Counted from the stretch's first letter, positions 13,664 through 24,400 are shown. The stretch is 28,587 nt of DNA from Candidatus Woesearchaeota archaeon (GCA_002725495.1 PBPJ01000023.1:1-28587); one strand, 5' to 3'. A program made the numbers and translations. Notes: generated by a model from the sequence alone, not told the origin.

Positions 13664-14533
13664 ATGAAGATTACAAATATCCTAAGTTTGTTTGATGGTA
13701 TTTCTTGTGGCCGAGTGGCTCTCGATAGAATAGGAATAGAATATGAAAATTACTATGCAAGTGAAATTGATAAGTATGCAATAAAAATTGCTCAAAGTAA
13801 TTTTCCCGATACAATTCAATTAGGAGATGTTAAAAATTGGAAGGAGTGGAATTTACCTCAAATAGATTTATTGATGGGGGGTTCTCCCTGTCAAGGTTTT
13901 TCCATTACAGGAAAACAACTAAACTTTGAAGACCCCCGTAGTAAATTATTCTTTGAGTTTGTGGATATACTAAATTATTATAAACCCAAATATTTCTTAT
14001 TGGAAAATGTAAGGATGAAACAAGAATATCAAGACATAATTAGCAATTATCTCGGAGTTCAACCTATTAAAATAAATAGTGCATTGGTATCAGCCCAAAA
14101 TAGGAATAGATTATATTGGACTAACATCCCTAATATTTCTCAACCCTTAGACAAAGGTATAATATTAAAAGATGTTTTGGATGGTGATGAGTCTATTGAA
14201 AATTTTATAAATTACTTTGATATAATGAAGCCAGTAAATAGTAAATCTAATCGAGTAGGAATAATCGGGAAGGGCGGTCAAGGAGATAGAATATATACTA
14301 CGGATAAAAAGTCCGTGACTCTTATGGCTGAAAGTGGCGGGAGAGGTGCAAAAACAGGATTATATTTGACGGGTGAAAAGACTGTTAGAATGTTGATGCC
14401 TAATGAATGTGAAAGATTGCAAAACCTTCCCGATAATTATACCGAAGGAGTAAGTAAGGCTCAAAGATATAAAATGCTTGGTAATGGTTGGACAGTTGAT
14501 GTTATAACACATATTTTGAATAATATTAAATAG
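13664..14533 (+). CDS. DNA (cytosine-5)-methyltransferase, copy 1
   Basis: The 289-aa enzyme transfers a methyl group from SAM to C5 of cytosine in DNA. All key motifs are visible: I (LFDGISCG, 9-16), IV (GGSPCQGFS with catalytic C76), VI (ENV, 114-116), VIII (QNRNRLYWTN) and X (LGNGWTVDVI). The target recognition region is short, so specificity probably differs from the next gene. It is shorter than typical C5 enzymes (about 330-400 aa) but complete. Its N-terminal half is closely similar to copy 2, including at DNA level. No cognate restriction enzyme is adjacent, suggesting protection from host restriction or self-marking. Confidence 0.93.
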   Translation: MKITNILSLFDGISCGRVALDRIGIEYENYYASEIDKYAIKIAQSNFPDTIQLGDVKNWKEWNLPQIDLLMGGSPCQGFSITGKQLNFEDPRSKLFFEFVDILNYYKPKYFLLENVRMKQEYQDIISNYLGVQPIKINSALVSAQNRNRLYWTNIPNISQPLDKGIILKDVLDGDESIENFINYFDIMKPVNSKSNRVGIIGKGGQGDRIYTTDKKSVTLMAESGGRGAKTGLYLTGEKTVRMLMPNECERLQNLPDNYTEGVSKAQRYKMLGNGWTVDVITHILNNIK

Positions 14534-14534
14534 A

Positions 14535-14543
14535 TTTATATAG
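14535..14543 (+). promoter_or_regulatory. TATA box of the second methyltransferase
   Basis: TTTATATAG starts 30 nt before the ATG at 14565. Confidence 0.7.
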
Positions 14544-14564
14544 TTATTATTTTGGGTTATCATT

Positions 14565-15632
14565 ATGAGAGTTAGGAATGTCCTTAGTTTGTTTGATGGG
14601 ATTTCTTGCGGAAGAGTCGCTCTTGAGAGGGCAGGAATAGAATATGAAAATTACTATGCAAGTGAAATTGATAAGTTTGCTATAAAAGTGGCTCAAGATA
14701 ATTTTCCCGACACACACCAATTAGGAGATATTAAAAATTGGAGAGATTGGGATTTAACAGACATTGATTTAATAATTGGAGGCTCACCGTGTCAGGGATT
14801 CTCCTTTGCAGGGAAACAACTAAACTTTGATGACCCCCGTAGTAAATTGTTTTTCGATTTCGTGGATGTATTAAATCACTATCAGCCTAAGTATTTTATT
14901 CTTGAAAATGTGGTGATGAAAAAGGAATTTGAAGCGGTCATTACGGAATATATGGGTGTCGAACCTATTCTAATTAATTCAGCATTAGTTTCAGCACAGA
15001 AAAGAAAAAGACTATATTGGACAAACATTCCGAATGTTAGTATTCCTAATGATAGAGGAATAACTTGGGGAGATGTGAGAGAACATGGAGTCGAGTGGGG
15101 GAATATGTATTATTCCGATAAAGCACTAACTTGGCTTGGAGAAAATGGGAGGAGAAAGAATAAGAAACTCAAAGTTCATGCCGATGAAGAAAAAATGCAA
15201 TGTTTGGAGGCGAGCCATTCAAAAAAATATAGTAATCAAAGGTTTTTTGGAATAGTTGATGCCCCCTCCCAAATAACGGGGAGAAGACTAAATGAATTTG
15301 GAAAGAGGGAGGATTATAATAAAGATATAAAAATTACTCAATGTTTAGAAGTTAGAGGAGGAGATAAAATTAATTGTCTTACTACCGTAAAAAAAGATAC
15401 AGTCATTTCACCATTACCAAAGGGCAGATACCCCGATGTATTCAATACGCTGGAAGAAGGAGTTCATTATAGATACATCACCCCTCTCGAATGTGAAAGA
15501 TTACAAACACTACCCGATAACTACACAAAGGCGGTTTCTAACTCACAAAGATATAAGGCACTCGGCAACGGTTGGACTGTGGATGTTATTGTTCATATCC
15601 TAAATCATATTAATATAGAAGAGAAACTTTAA
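14565..15632 (+). CDS. DNA (cytosine-5)-methyltransferase, copy 2
   Basis: The 355-aa enzyme shares the motif set of copy 1: LFDGISCG (9-16), GGSPCQGFS with C76, ENV (114-116), QKRKRLYWTN and a final LGNGWTVDVI. The segment between motifs VIII and IX is about 65 residues longer than in copy 1 and differs in sequence, so it likely recognises another target. DNA-level identity over the 5' part, for example around 13741-13775 against 14640-14674, indicates a fairly recent duplication or gene conversion. It has an independent promoter, so the two need not be expressed together. Confidence 0.93.
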   Translation: MRVRNVLSLFDGISCGRVALERAGIEYENYYASEIDKFAIKVAQDNFPDTHQLGDIKNWRDWDLTDIDLIIGGSPCQGFSFAGKQLNFDDPRSKLFFDFVDVLNHYQPKYFILENVVMKKEFEAVITEYMGVEPILINSALVSAQKRKRLYWTNIPNVSIPNDRGITWGDVREHGVEWGNMYYSDKALTWLGENGRRKNKKLKVHADEEKMQCLEASHSKKYSNQRFFGIVDAPSQITGRRLNEFGKREDYNKDIKITQCLEVRGGDKINCLTTVKKDTVISPLPKGRYPDVFNTLEEGVHYRYITPLECERLQTLPDNYTKAVSNSQRYKALGNGWTVDVIVHILNHINIEEKL

Positions 15633-15636
15633 GTAG
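15628..15636 (+). promoter_or_regulatory. TATA box of PCNA
   Basis: TTTAAGTAG starts 30 nt before the ATG at 15658 and overlaps the stop codon of the second methyltransferase. Confidence 0.7.
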
Positions 15637-15657
15637 GTCTTAATAGAATCCTACTCT

Positions 15658-16386
15658 ATGTCGTTTTATTTAGAGATTAAAGCATCGTTACTAAAAGATG
15701 TAGTTAAAGCCATAGAAAATATAAATGCAGAATCCATTTGGGTAATAGACCATGAAGGAATATATATTAGAATGTCTGATGTATATAGATACAAAATGTT
15801 AGAGATAAACATCAACAATCGTGATATGGTGAATTTTAAATTTGATTCAGCGAAACCATACTACTTAGGATTAGTTATTGATAGGTTAAAGGATGTGACT
15901 AAGACACTCAAAAGTTCTGATTTACTAATCATGGATTATAGTGATGGAAATCCATTTATTACTGCTGAATCTAATGGCTTGAAAAGGAATATTAAATTGA
16001 TTGATATTTCCTTGATAGGTCAGCCCCCTGAATTGATGGTTAGTCAAGAATACCAATCAGTTATTGAGTCTAAGAAAATGTCGTCATTTTTGAAGGCCAT
16101 TTCCAAATCTATCTCTTTCGATGTAATTATAAATGAAGGTAAATTTATTATAAGGTCTGAAACAGATGAAGGCCTTGCAGAAATTTCTTGGTCTGAGGAA
16201 GATTGTAATTTAGATACCCAACTATCTGAGAGCGTTACTAATTTTTCAACGGCTGAAATTACTAAGGCTTTAGTGGCTTGTAAGAATAACTTAGTAATTA
16301 AGGGTTCAAATGACTCTCCAATTTCCTTTGAGTGGGAACTCGCTTCTAATTCCACGATTAAATCACTTGTTGCACCGAGGGTATAA
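15658..16386 (+). CDS. pcn: DNA polymerase sliding clamp (PCNA)
   Basis: The 242-aa protein has the size and layout of archaeal PCNA (about 245-250 aa): two similar domains, each with the pattern of an alpha-helix (KDVVKAI, about 14-20) followed by a strand turning on 'D-x-x-G-I' (IDHEGIYIRMSD, 30-41). The 'L-K-K/R-x-K' type linker and the ends match the clamp fold. It would form a trimeric ring that tethers DNA polymerase and nucleases. The element thus has its own clamp besides its PolD subunit and FEN nuclease. Sequence is diverged from cellular PCNAs, as usual in mobile elements. Confidence 0.85.
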   Translation: MSFYLEIKASLLKDVVKAIENINAESIWVIDHEGIYIRMSDVYRYKMLEININNRDMVNFKFDSAKPYYLGLVIDRLKDVTKTLKSSDLLIMDYSDGNPFITAESNGLKRNIKLIDISLIGQPPELMVSQEYQSVIESKKMSSFLKAISKSISFDVIINEGKFIIRSETDEGLAEISWSEEDCNLDTQLSESVTNFSTAEITKALVACKNNLVIKGSNDSPISFEWELASNSTIKSLVAPRV

Positions 16387-16387
16387 G

Positions 16388-16600
16388 ATGGCGACTAAAC
16401 CTAAAATATTTGATTCGATTAAGTCTATGATTGATGTTGGAGAGGAGATTACTGCCGAGCAAGTAATTGATAAGTTAATAGATATGGGGAGGAAGGAAAT
16501 ACCTACGAAGAAATCATTGTCGGTAAAATTTAAAAATGATAAACAATTTATCGTGATTAAAAGAGGCAGAAATCCGACTATCTTTAAACGCATTCTTTAA
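16388..16600 (+). CDS. Small basic protein, possibly winged-helix
   Basis: The 70-aa protein starts 1 nt after the PCNA stop; GAGGGT at 16377-16382 is a possible SD. An upstream in-frame start at 16310 overlaps PCNA and is rejected. It is basic, with alternating helices and a final beta-hairpin (FIVIKRGRNPTIF), compatible with a small HTH or wing fold. Its tight coupling to PCNA suggests a role at the replication fork or as a DNA-binding regulator. Confidence 0.6.
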   Translation: MATKPKIFDSIKSMIDVGEEITAEQVIDKLIDMGRKEIPTKKSLSVKFKNDKQFIVIKRGRNPTIFKRIL

Positions 16601-16604
16601 ATAG
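16596..16604 (+). promoter_or_regulatory. TATA box of giant gene 1
   Basis: TTTAAATAG starts 30 nt before the ATG at 16626. Confidence 0.75.
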
Positions 16605-16625
16605 CAGGGTTGTAATTTATTTGTT

Positions 16626-19600
16626 ATGCCTAAGAATCTTCCAATTGAAGTCACTAAGATAGAAGATTTCATAATGGAAGATGATAAATTCAAAAACTTA
16701 GATTCTTGGGTAAATCATGTAGTTGAAGATTTAGAAAATGTTGCATATCGTAAATCCAATGGAACATTAGTTACCGACAAGGCTAACGCTACTAACCTTA
16801 AATTGAGCGAAGATAGAAAAGATGCTTTAGCGGAAGATTTAGGATATAGGTTTGAAAAAAAGGGTGAAACTTCTCGACTTATGGAACTTGAAAGAAGAAT
16901 TATAGGAAAATATCGAATTAATATGGTTGATAAAGAAACCAAAATAGAGCGAAAGGAGGTTTTAGATAAGTTTATTGATTATTTTAATAATACACCCGTT
17001 ACAAGCGAGAATGACCCTCAAAGGATTGACGATAAATCTGAATCTGAAGATGTGGAATTGACGCTGGATGAGGCGATTAGAAGAGGTTTATTGATAGCCT
17101 CTATTGAGTCAAATAAGAAGGTAGCAGTAGGAGGTGTTATAGCAACATTGATAAAATATCCTGTTAAAGATGTTCAAAGAGGAGAGGTGGCTATAAAAAT
17201 AAATCAAGAAAAAATGATACCTAAATTTGAGGAGTTTATAGAAGATAAGTCTATCGAAGATTTAAAATCTATTTTGTCGGAGGAATTCCCTAATTTTAAA
17301 TTTGCTGATGCAAAGGAAGATGAAGAACAAAAATATGAAATAGAGTATTTTTTTCCTATCGGCGATTATTTTCCTACTATTGTTTATTATGAAAACAAAA
17401 CCCTTAATAGAGAAGGAGAAGTTTCTTTAAAAAATTTAATTAGGAGATTTAATGTTAAGTCAGATAAAGAATTGATGAAAATTTACAATTGGATGATTGC
17501 TAATCAACCCGATGGCCCTGAATATCCTCAATCAACAGGAGGGAGTTATGTAATGGTTTTAACCAACCGCCCTTCCACAACACTTAGACCCACAACTGGG
17601 ATGCCTTGGTATAACTGTGGTTCTTGTGCTTCTTGGCAAGGAGGTGCAGGACCACGAAATCCTATGGGTAGGCAAGGATATACCTCATCTTGGACAGGAT
17701 GGACAGATATGAAGTATATGAATATGATGGCAATAATATTCGCCAGTAATGATTCATCAGGAGAGAGTGATTTGGAAGAAATCAATTCAGATTGGCCTAT
17801 TGTCTATGATGATACTTGTAAGGGAAGAATCATATTAAGGTGGGGATATGTTTCTGATGATGAAAATTTTAAAGTTGAAGAAGATGTAATTGATAACAAG
17901 GCTCGTATAGGATTTAGCGTGGAAAGGTATTATGGTGTGCAATCAAATAAGACGGCTCAATATATCAAAATATTAACAACTGCGGCTTCAATGGTCTTAA
18001 ATGACTCAGGATTGAGTGAAAAACATTGGAAGATGCTTCATAGCCCTCATCGCCATTGGGGGGCGACAGACCGAAGCGAGGCAAGGAGAGGAGGAGGGGG
18101 AGTTTCTGCTTATGGACAACAAATTAGAACGGCAAGGCAAGGAGTAATTAACCAGTATTATTATGTGGATGAAACCGTTGATGTTTTAGACGAGCAAAAG
18201 AATATCGCAATGTCTAATACATTGACTATCGGCGATGCAATGGGCTTAAGTAAAAGAAGAATTCCTGTCGAAGTAAGGGTATTGTTAGCACAGAATCCGA
18301 GGATATGGCTATACCCTAATGCAGTTAGCGAACTCTTTGGACTAAAGGACTTAACAACGAACCTCATATTACTTAGTTCTCCTTCATGTAGTTCTCAACA
18401 ACAATTAGAGTTTTTCAATCACTTAGATTTTTATGATACGGAAGACCAATACTCCCTCATCAAAACAATGCTCAAGAATCAAGCCTTTGATGAAATCATC
18501 GAAAATAGATTGATAAATTATATTCAACATAATTTTTCCACTTTTGAAGAACTATTTAACAATAATAAAATTTATCTCACCTTGAATAAAGAAGATAGGG
18601 TGACTTATAGCCTTTTCCTATTATTAGATGCTCCTGATACAGTATATTCTCTTTATTACATTCCATTTTCGCAAAATACCATTAAAAAGATGATAGATAT
18701 TCTATTTGTGAGAAGGAGTGTAACTGGAACTTATGGGCTTATCCATAATCTTTTATTTGCTAAGAATACTGATACTAAGAGTTATATAAAAATACTGGAT
18801 ATTCTAAAGAGAAGTTTGAATTATAAGAAAAATAAGTATGTAAGAGATGGGTCTGATTCTTTAAACTTGGTTTTAAGTTCTTATGTGATTAATTATAATT
18901 TATTAGACAATAATAGTGTTAGAGATTATTACTTGCAAGTCATCAAGAAGATTTGTAGTGAAGGTGCTATTGAGGCCAAGCCTCGTTCAATTGAAAGTTT
19001 TATCATCGCAGACCGAGATAGTATGCTTAACTTTTTAGACCGACAAGGAGAGGAAAACGGATTAGGAAGCCTTCCTTTCGTATATGATTACTATCTTCAA
19101 TGTCTAAAGAAAAAGGAGGCAATTGGTGGTGATGATGTAAATAGAGAATCTCTATTCTCTAAGCCTTCTGCATTAGGTATGTTTTTACTACTAAATTCAA
19201 AACCTAAGACTATTCAGAATTATAATTCCATTGAAAAAATTGGAACGATGCTTGGAATAGATAATATAAATGATTTTTCTAAATTAACCGACCCTACTCT
19301 TTATTCTCTTTTATCTTGTATGCTCGATTTTAATTCCCCTAATTTTGCGGGAGAAAAAATTATTAGTAATCCTGCGTTAAGAATACAATTATTCAAGGCT
19401 TTAGAAAATAAGTCATTGTATGATAGAAACTTTACGCAAATAATTAGAGAAAATATTATAACCTTATCATCCATTGATGTAAATAACTTTACTTTTTATA
19501 AAGATGAAATAGAATCATATATTTTAAATACAATTATGGAAAATCAATATTATGCCCTTTTTAACCAGCGTGGAGATTTCAGAATCGCAGACTTAGCCAA

Positions 19601-21407
19601 ATACTTAATTGAGCCTAATCAAATTGATGAGTTATTTATAATAAGTTTAAAGGAGTGTTTTGGAGAGTTTTATAATGAAGATTCCTTTATAGTTAGAAAA
19701 CCTTTGCCTGTTGAAGAATATGTTAGGGCGGTGGATGATGGAGATATAGAATTAATATTAGAATTAGAAGAAGTAATAAATAATATTAAAGAAAGTGAAG
19801 AATGGAAAAAGATTGATTTTTCAATGTTTGCAGATTTATTGAATGGATTTTGTCAAAATCCTCGACTATCGGAGAAGATTCAAAATTTTATTATTTTCGA
19901 TTTACTTGAAATCGCAACAGAATATGAATTTGAAGATGCTTATAGAAGATTAATGATGCCTACACTATATTTATCAATAGCGAGTAATCCTAACATATCT
20001 CCTTCATGCATCACTTACTTATTAGATTTAAAAGTTCCCGAACTTCCACAAATTAAGAATAAATTAGCACAGAATCCTAATGTTCCGATGGAATATTTAG
20101 TTTCAAATAAAATAAGCACAAAGAACACATTGTTTGATTTATTCCCTTATCAAGTGTTGATGAATACACAAATAGACCAAAATGATTTTTATAAATTATA
20201 CAACTATGTTCTCACTATACTTAATACAAACATCAATCCTAAAACTTTTAACATGAATCAATTTGTTAATCAAAGTTTAAGTCCTTACTTAAGTTTTGAA
20301 AAGGGTTTAGAATTGAGGAAAAGTATAGAAGAACTATTATATAAAAATAATAAAAATGTATTCTATTGGAGAGGGGGCTTTAACCTTGCTAAAAAATTCA
20401 ATAAAATAGATAATATTAATTACTGGTTAATGGGAGGAGGAGAAGGAGGAATTGCAGACAATCCTGTAATTCCCTCACAAGAATATCAACAATTTAGTAT
20501 CTTGAAATGGGATTCGGATAAGTCCAAGAATGTCCTTATGAACATAGAAAAACACCAAATGGTAAATAAAACAACAATGTATGTGGAGGGAACTCAGACC
20601 TCCTTTGATGAAAATAATCATTTACAGACAATTCCAATAGGAGAAAATATGAATGTAAATCGGTTATTCGGTTTCATTCCTGAACAAGCAAGACTTCCAC
20701 CGGGCGAGATACTATATTGTAATACTTGCCTTGAGCGAACTACTGAAAAAGGCAAACCTGTAAAATATAGATTTAAAACTATGGAAGAAGCAATTACACA
20801 TAAAGAAAATAAACATCCTGATGAAGAAGATTTTATTTCTGAACCCGATAAGGTAAAAAAATGGACACACGAATGTATTTTTATCATAATAGATAATGAA
20901 CCTCCGTCTAAAGAATTAAGGATTCCTGATTGGAGATATGCCCTTACTGCCGATACCTATAAAGACCTCATTAACACAATTGGAGTGAGGGTGGGAAGTA
21001 TTGCTATGTTCGATAGATTATACGATACATTACCACAGACTTGTAATTTAGGAAACCAAGAAACACAATATCAAATATCGGATATGATTAAAAACATTAA
21101 CCTAAACCAAGCGTGGTCGGTGGATTTCATTGATGAAAACTTAGATTTGTTGTGTAATGCTATGCAAGGGGAGAGTGGAAATATGGATATGTGGAGTAAT
21201 TTTATATTTACTTCTGATTTTATCGAACATTCGATTGGGCTATTTAATGACAATCCTGAGAACTATTCTGATTTGATGGTTTATTTACTAAATTGTATCG
21301 AATTAGATGTAATTGATTATGCAGATTTGGAAGACCTAACCTTTAAGATTACTGATATAGACACATTAATCATGGTAAATCGGTTTTTAAGTGAAGTTAA
21401 GTTTTAA
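16626..21407 (+). CDS. Giant protein 1, function unknown (1593 aa)
   Basis: I cannot assign a function. The N-terminus (about 1-300) is charged and helical. A core at about 305-480 has a 'VLTNRP' strand, W-Y-N-C-G-S-C (near 328-334), a glycine-rich loop, a hydrophobic 'MAIIFAS' strand and G-R-I-I-L-R-W (near 400). A long helical region follows with recurring 'N-P' turns, such as LAQNPRIW (about 556), CQNPRLS (about 1079), SNPNIS (about 1121) and AQNPNVP (about 1149), resembling Leu-rich-variant or HEAT-like repeats. W-R-G-G-F lies near 1246. A CxxC...HxxxxH zinc-finger-like site (C1365, H1392) and an IFIIIDNEP module follow. It pairs with giant protein 2 as a paralogue. No signal peptide or membrane segment is evident, so it is probably cytosolic or part of a particle. 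Confidence 0.85.
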   Translation: MPKNLPIEVTKIEDFIMEDDKFKNLDSWVNHVVEDLENVAYRKSNGTLVTDKANATNLKLSEDRKDALAEDLGYRFEKKGETSRLMELERRIIGKYRINMVDKETKIERKEVLDKFIDYFNNTPVTSENDPQRIDDKSESEDVELTLDEAIRRGLLIASIESNKKVAVGGVIATLIKYPVKDVQRGEVAIKINQEKMIPKFEEFIEDKSIEDLKSILSEEFPNFKFADAKEDEEQKYEIEYFFPIGDYFPTIVYYENKTLNREGEVSLKNLIRRFNVKSDKELMKIYNWMIANQPDGPEYPQSTGGSYVMVLTNRPSTTLRPTTGMPWYNCGSCASWQGGAGPRNPMGRQGYTSSWTGWTDMKYMNMMAIIFASNDSSGESDLEEINSDWPIVYDDTCKGRIILRWGYVSDDENFKVEEDVIDNKARIGFSVERYYGVQSNKTAQYIKILTTAASMVLNDSGLSEKHWKMLHSPHRHWGATDRSEARRGGGGVSAYGQQIRTARQGVINQYYYVDETVDVLDEQKNIAMSNTLTIGDAMGLSKRRIPVEVRVLLAQNPRIWLYPNAVSELFGLKDLTTNLILLSSPSCSSQQQLEFFNHLDFYDTEDQYSLIKTMLKNQAFDEIIENRLINYIQHNFSTFEELFNNNKIYLTLNKEDRVTYSLFLLLDAPDTVYSLYYIPFSQNTIKKMIDILFVRRSVTGTYGLIHNLLFAKNTDTKSYIKILDILKRSLNYKKNKYVRDGSDSLNLVLSSYVINYNLLDNNSVRDYYLQVIKKICSEGAIEAKPRSIESFIIADRDSMLNFLDRQGEENGLGSLPFVYDYYLQCLKKKEAIGGDDVNRESLFSKPSALGMFLLLNSKPKTIQNYNSIEKIGTMLGIDNINDFSKLTDPTLYSLLSCMLDFNSPNFAGEKIISNPALRIQLFKALENKSLYDRNFTQIIRENIITLSSIDVNNFTFYKDEIESYILNTIMENQYYALFNQRGDFRIADLAKYLIEPNQIDELFIISLKECFGEFYNEDSFIVRKPLPVEEYVRAVDDGDIELILELEEVINNIKESEEWKKIDFSMFADLLNGFCQNPRLSEKIQNFIIFDLLEIATEYEFEDAYRRLMMPTLYLSIASNPNISPSCITYLLDLKVPELPQIKNKLAQNPNVPMEYLVSNKISTKNTLFDLFPYQVLMNTQIDQNDFYKLYNYVLTILNTNINPKTFNMNQFVNQSLSPYLSFEKGLELRKSIEELLYKNNKNVFYWRGGFNLAKKFNKIDNINYWLMGGGEGGIADNPVIPSQEYQQFSILKWDSDKSKNVLMNIEKHQMVNKTTMYVEGTQTSFDENNHLQTIPIGENMNVNRLFGFIPEQARLPPGEILYCNTCLERTTEKGKPVKYRFKTMEEAITHKENKHPDEEDFISEPDKVKKWTHECIFIIIDNEPPSKELRIPDWRYALTADTYKDLINTIGVRVGSIAMFDRLYDTLPQTCNLGNQETQYQISDMIKNINLNQAWSVDFIDENLDLLCNAMQGESGNMDMWSNFIFTSDFIEHSIGLFNDNPENYSDLMVYLLNCIELDVIDYADLEDLTFKITDIDTLIMVNRFLSEVKF

Positions 21408-21411
21408 ATAG
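21403..21411 (+). promoter_or_regulatory. TATA box of giant gene 2
   Basis: TTTAAATAG overlaps the stop codon of giant gene 1 and starts 30 nt before the ATG at 21433, so the two giants are separate leaderless units. Confidence 0.75.
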
Positions 21412-21432
21412 TCGCACCCGAATTTGTAATTT

Positions 21433-24400
21433 ATGGACAACATCCAAGTTAGGGTTAAAGAATTGCATACTATAAGACAACCCTATCAAGGTAAAAAATA
21501 TTCTATGCCTCTCCCCCATTATTCAAACGATTTAGATGTTGATTTAGATGAGGAAGAAAAACTCACCCTCATCGAAGATTGGACTAATAGTTTAGCAGAC
21601 CAAATAAACAATAAACCTCATAATCCTCGTTCAGATATATTACGAAATACAAAAAAACGAAGTGAAATTGCGAAGTTGTATAAACAAGAAGGAGATATAG
21701 ATAATTCTGAATGGCGAAATCGTTATTTGCAGGAAACAGACCCTTCTAAATGGGCAACCTTCGGCGATTTAATTTCGGATGAACCTATTGAGGATAATTA
21801 TTGGTTTAACTCTATTATAGGTCGAGAAGGAGCGAGATTGGGTAGGATATGGGATTGGGGGTATTCGACTAAAAAATTTCTTCGAGGGATGATAGAGAAT
21901 AAGGTTCGTGGAGCCAATATAGAATCGAGCAAACATTTTGTTGGTAATAAAGGAGAAAAATCACGAATATTTGATTTGCTTAATGGTTATTACTACATAA
22001 CCACCGAGGATGCTGAGGCCGTAGGGCAACTGTTACCATTCGTAATGAAATTCGTCAGTAAATTGAATACTGAAGATGACTTTCTTGAGTTAAGACAAAA
22101 AAATCCTAATACGGGTGAAGATATTTCTCCTAATCAAGAAGAAATCCAATATAGTTTTGAAAATCCTAATGATATATACCATACTAAGTTGAGATTTCAA
22201 GTATTAACCGAAGTTCCTGTGGAGCAGTTGCAAGAAATAGATTTAGATTTAGATTTAGTCATTAAATACTGGATGGCTCAAGAAAAGTTACAAAGAGGTG
22301 AGGTAAAGGCTCCTGCTATGGTAACTGGAAGAATCATGGGATTCTTTAGGGCCAATGGCTCATACGCCAAGGCTCTCGAAGATTTAGGAATAGATAATAA
22401 ACAATTATCAGTTAAGATTAAAGAGGCTCAAAATCTATTAGATGAAATAAATGAATTTGATGATGAGGAACTTCAATCATTTGTTGATAGTAATAAATCC
22501 CGAATAGAACCTGTAAGAGATTTCCAAACTACGGAGGAATATGTTTTTGAAACGATAAAAATCTCTAAGTTATTAAATTTGATTACTGATAAGGAAGCGA
22601 AAAAGTCACTTATGCAATTTAGGCCACCTGCATCGGCAGGTAAGGATAAGGGAGGATTATCTATCGAGAACAAAATGAAAACATTAGCCTTAGAGAAAGA
22701 ACACTTTCTTATTTGGATAACCAATGACCCCGTTCAAGTTATTAATCAAAACACATCTCAATCATGGGGTCAAAACCAAGGCACCCTATGGAATGGAAAC
22801 GATGATAGAAGAACAGGAAGAAGTTGTATTAATTTTAACGGTCAATATGCGTGTGGGCCTTACTTTGATTTCTATAATGGGAATGGAGTTGCTTATGTTG
22901 CTAAGATTGATGAAGATATAATCAATGACTACATAAGTGTAATGGATAAAAAGGATAAAGAGAAATTCCCCAACCTTTCTAAAATGAGTCCTGAAGATTT
23001 GTTTAATAGTAATGAATGCGAAATAGTAGGCCGTATGAGTTTGAGGTGGGGAGATAAAAGGAATACACAAGGAAAGAAAATAGGTTGGGGAACAGGATTA
23101 GAAACTACTATTTATCCTAAAGAACAAGATTGGGCATTTCAAGCATTCCAAGGAGTAGCGAGAATTTTAAAACAGGTGAAAGATAATTCCGGAAATAGCA
23201 TTTGGGATTCAAGCCTTAATGAAAGAGGAGAGCCAATGCAAACTATTAAATGCCCTTATAAGATGGGGTGGGCTTACTTAGACTATAATGCAAGTGGCTA
23301 TCACAGTTCGATTCCTGTGGGAGATTATGACTGTGACGGATTAGGAGCAAGTAAAGCATTAGTCCCTAATTATAACGCCGGTTTGAAATTCGGTCTGAGT
23401 TCATCGAGTTCGGCGCGTCAAGTTCAATTAGAAGAGGGAGTCGAAGTAAATTATGAAGATTTTGTTAGATTTGACTTTAGAGATTTTCAACAAATTACTC
23501 AAGGCCTTTTAACAGATATTCGGCTCTATGGAAGTTTGGACCCGTCTATTTATAGAACAGTAGCACAAAATCCTCAAATATGGGTTTCTGAACCCTCATT
23601 AGCAATAGTTATAGGTGGTTTATTTAGTAATACTCGCCAAGAGCAATATCAGCCGATAAGAAAAGAATTTTTGGAATCGGCTTTAGACACATCCTCTCAA
23701 AATATTTCATGGCTTCTTCAATATCCTGTCAATGAAACCTCCATAGCAGGAACATTAGATATGTATGATACTACTAAAACTTGGAACTATGGAGAAAATT
23801 GTCTGTTGAAAGACATATACAATCATCCCTCAGTCATGCAAACATTTAAGGGACACACACCTGATATATCCATTCAAGAACACCTCTATAACCAAGAGAT
23901 AAAATTAGTGGATAGTGCAACAGGCCAAGATTTCGCTATGGCTTCGGATTTATTCTTGTTAGATTTGAATTTAAAGACAGGTAAAGCACCTGCACGAATG
24001 ATAGATAATGCGATTTTGACCGACATGATTCAAAAATTAAAGGGTTCTGCTAAGAAATTGAAGATGGATATGAGTTCCTCTTCCAATATGTTCCCCCACA
24101 TTGATGTGGATTTGGAATTTTGGTCTAACAGAACGGAAACCGCTAATGTATTAAGAAGAAACACCGGTTTGCTATTAGCCTATTATCAACTGAAGACAAT
24201 TCATAATCTTTCTTACTCACCGCTATTATCCACTAATAATTATAAAGCCCTTTGTGAAGTTATGGGTATAATATTTAAATTCCTTCGTTCCAATGAGATG
24301 ACTTCAAGAAGTCGTAAAAAAATTATGAATGACTATTATAAAGCATATAAGGCATTGACTATGACTTTATTATATGATAAATCCGATATTGCCAGCATAT

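Noticed and set aside
16044..16355. 103-codon minus-strand open frame
   Set aside because: It lies wholly inside PCNA, whose frame is convincing, and has no promoter.
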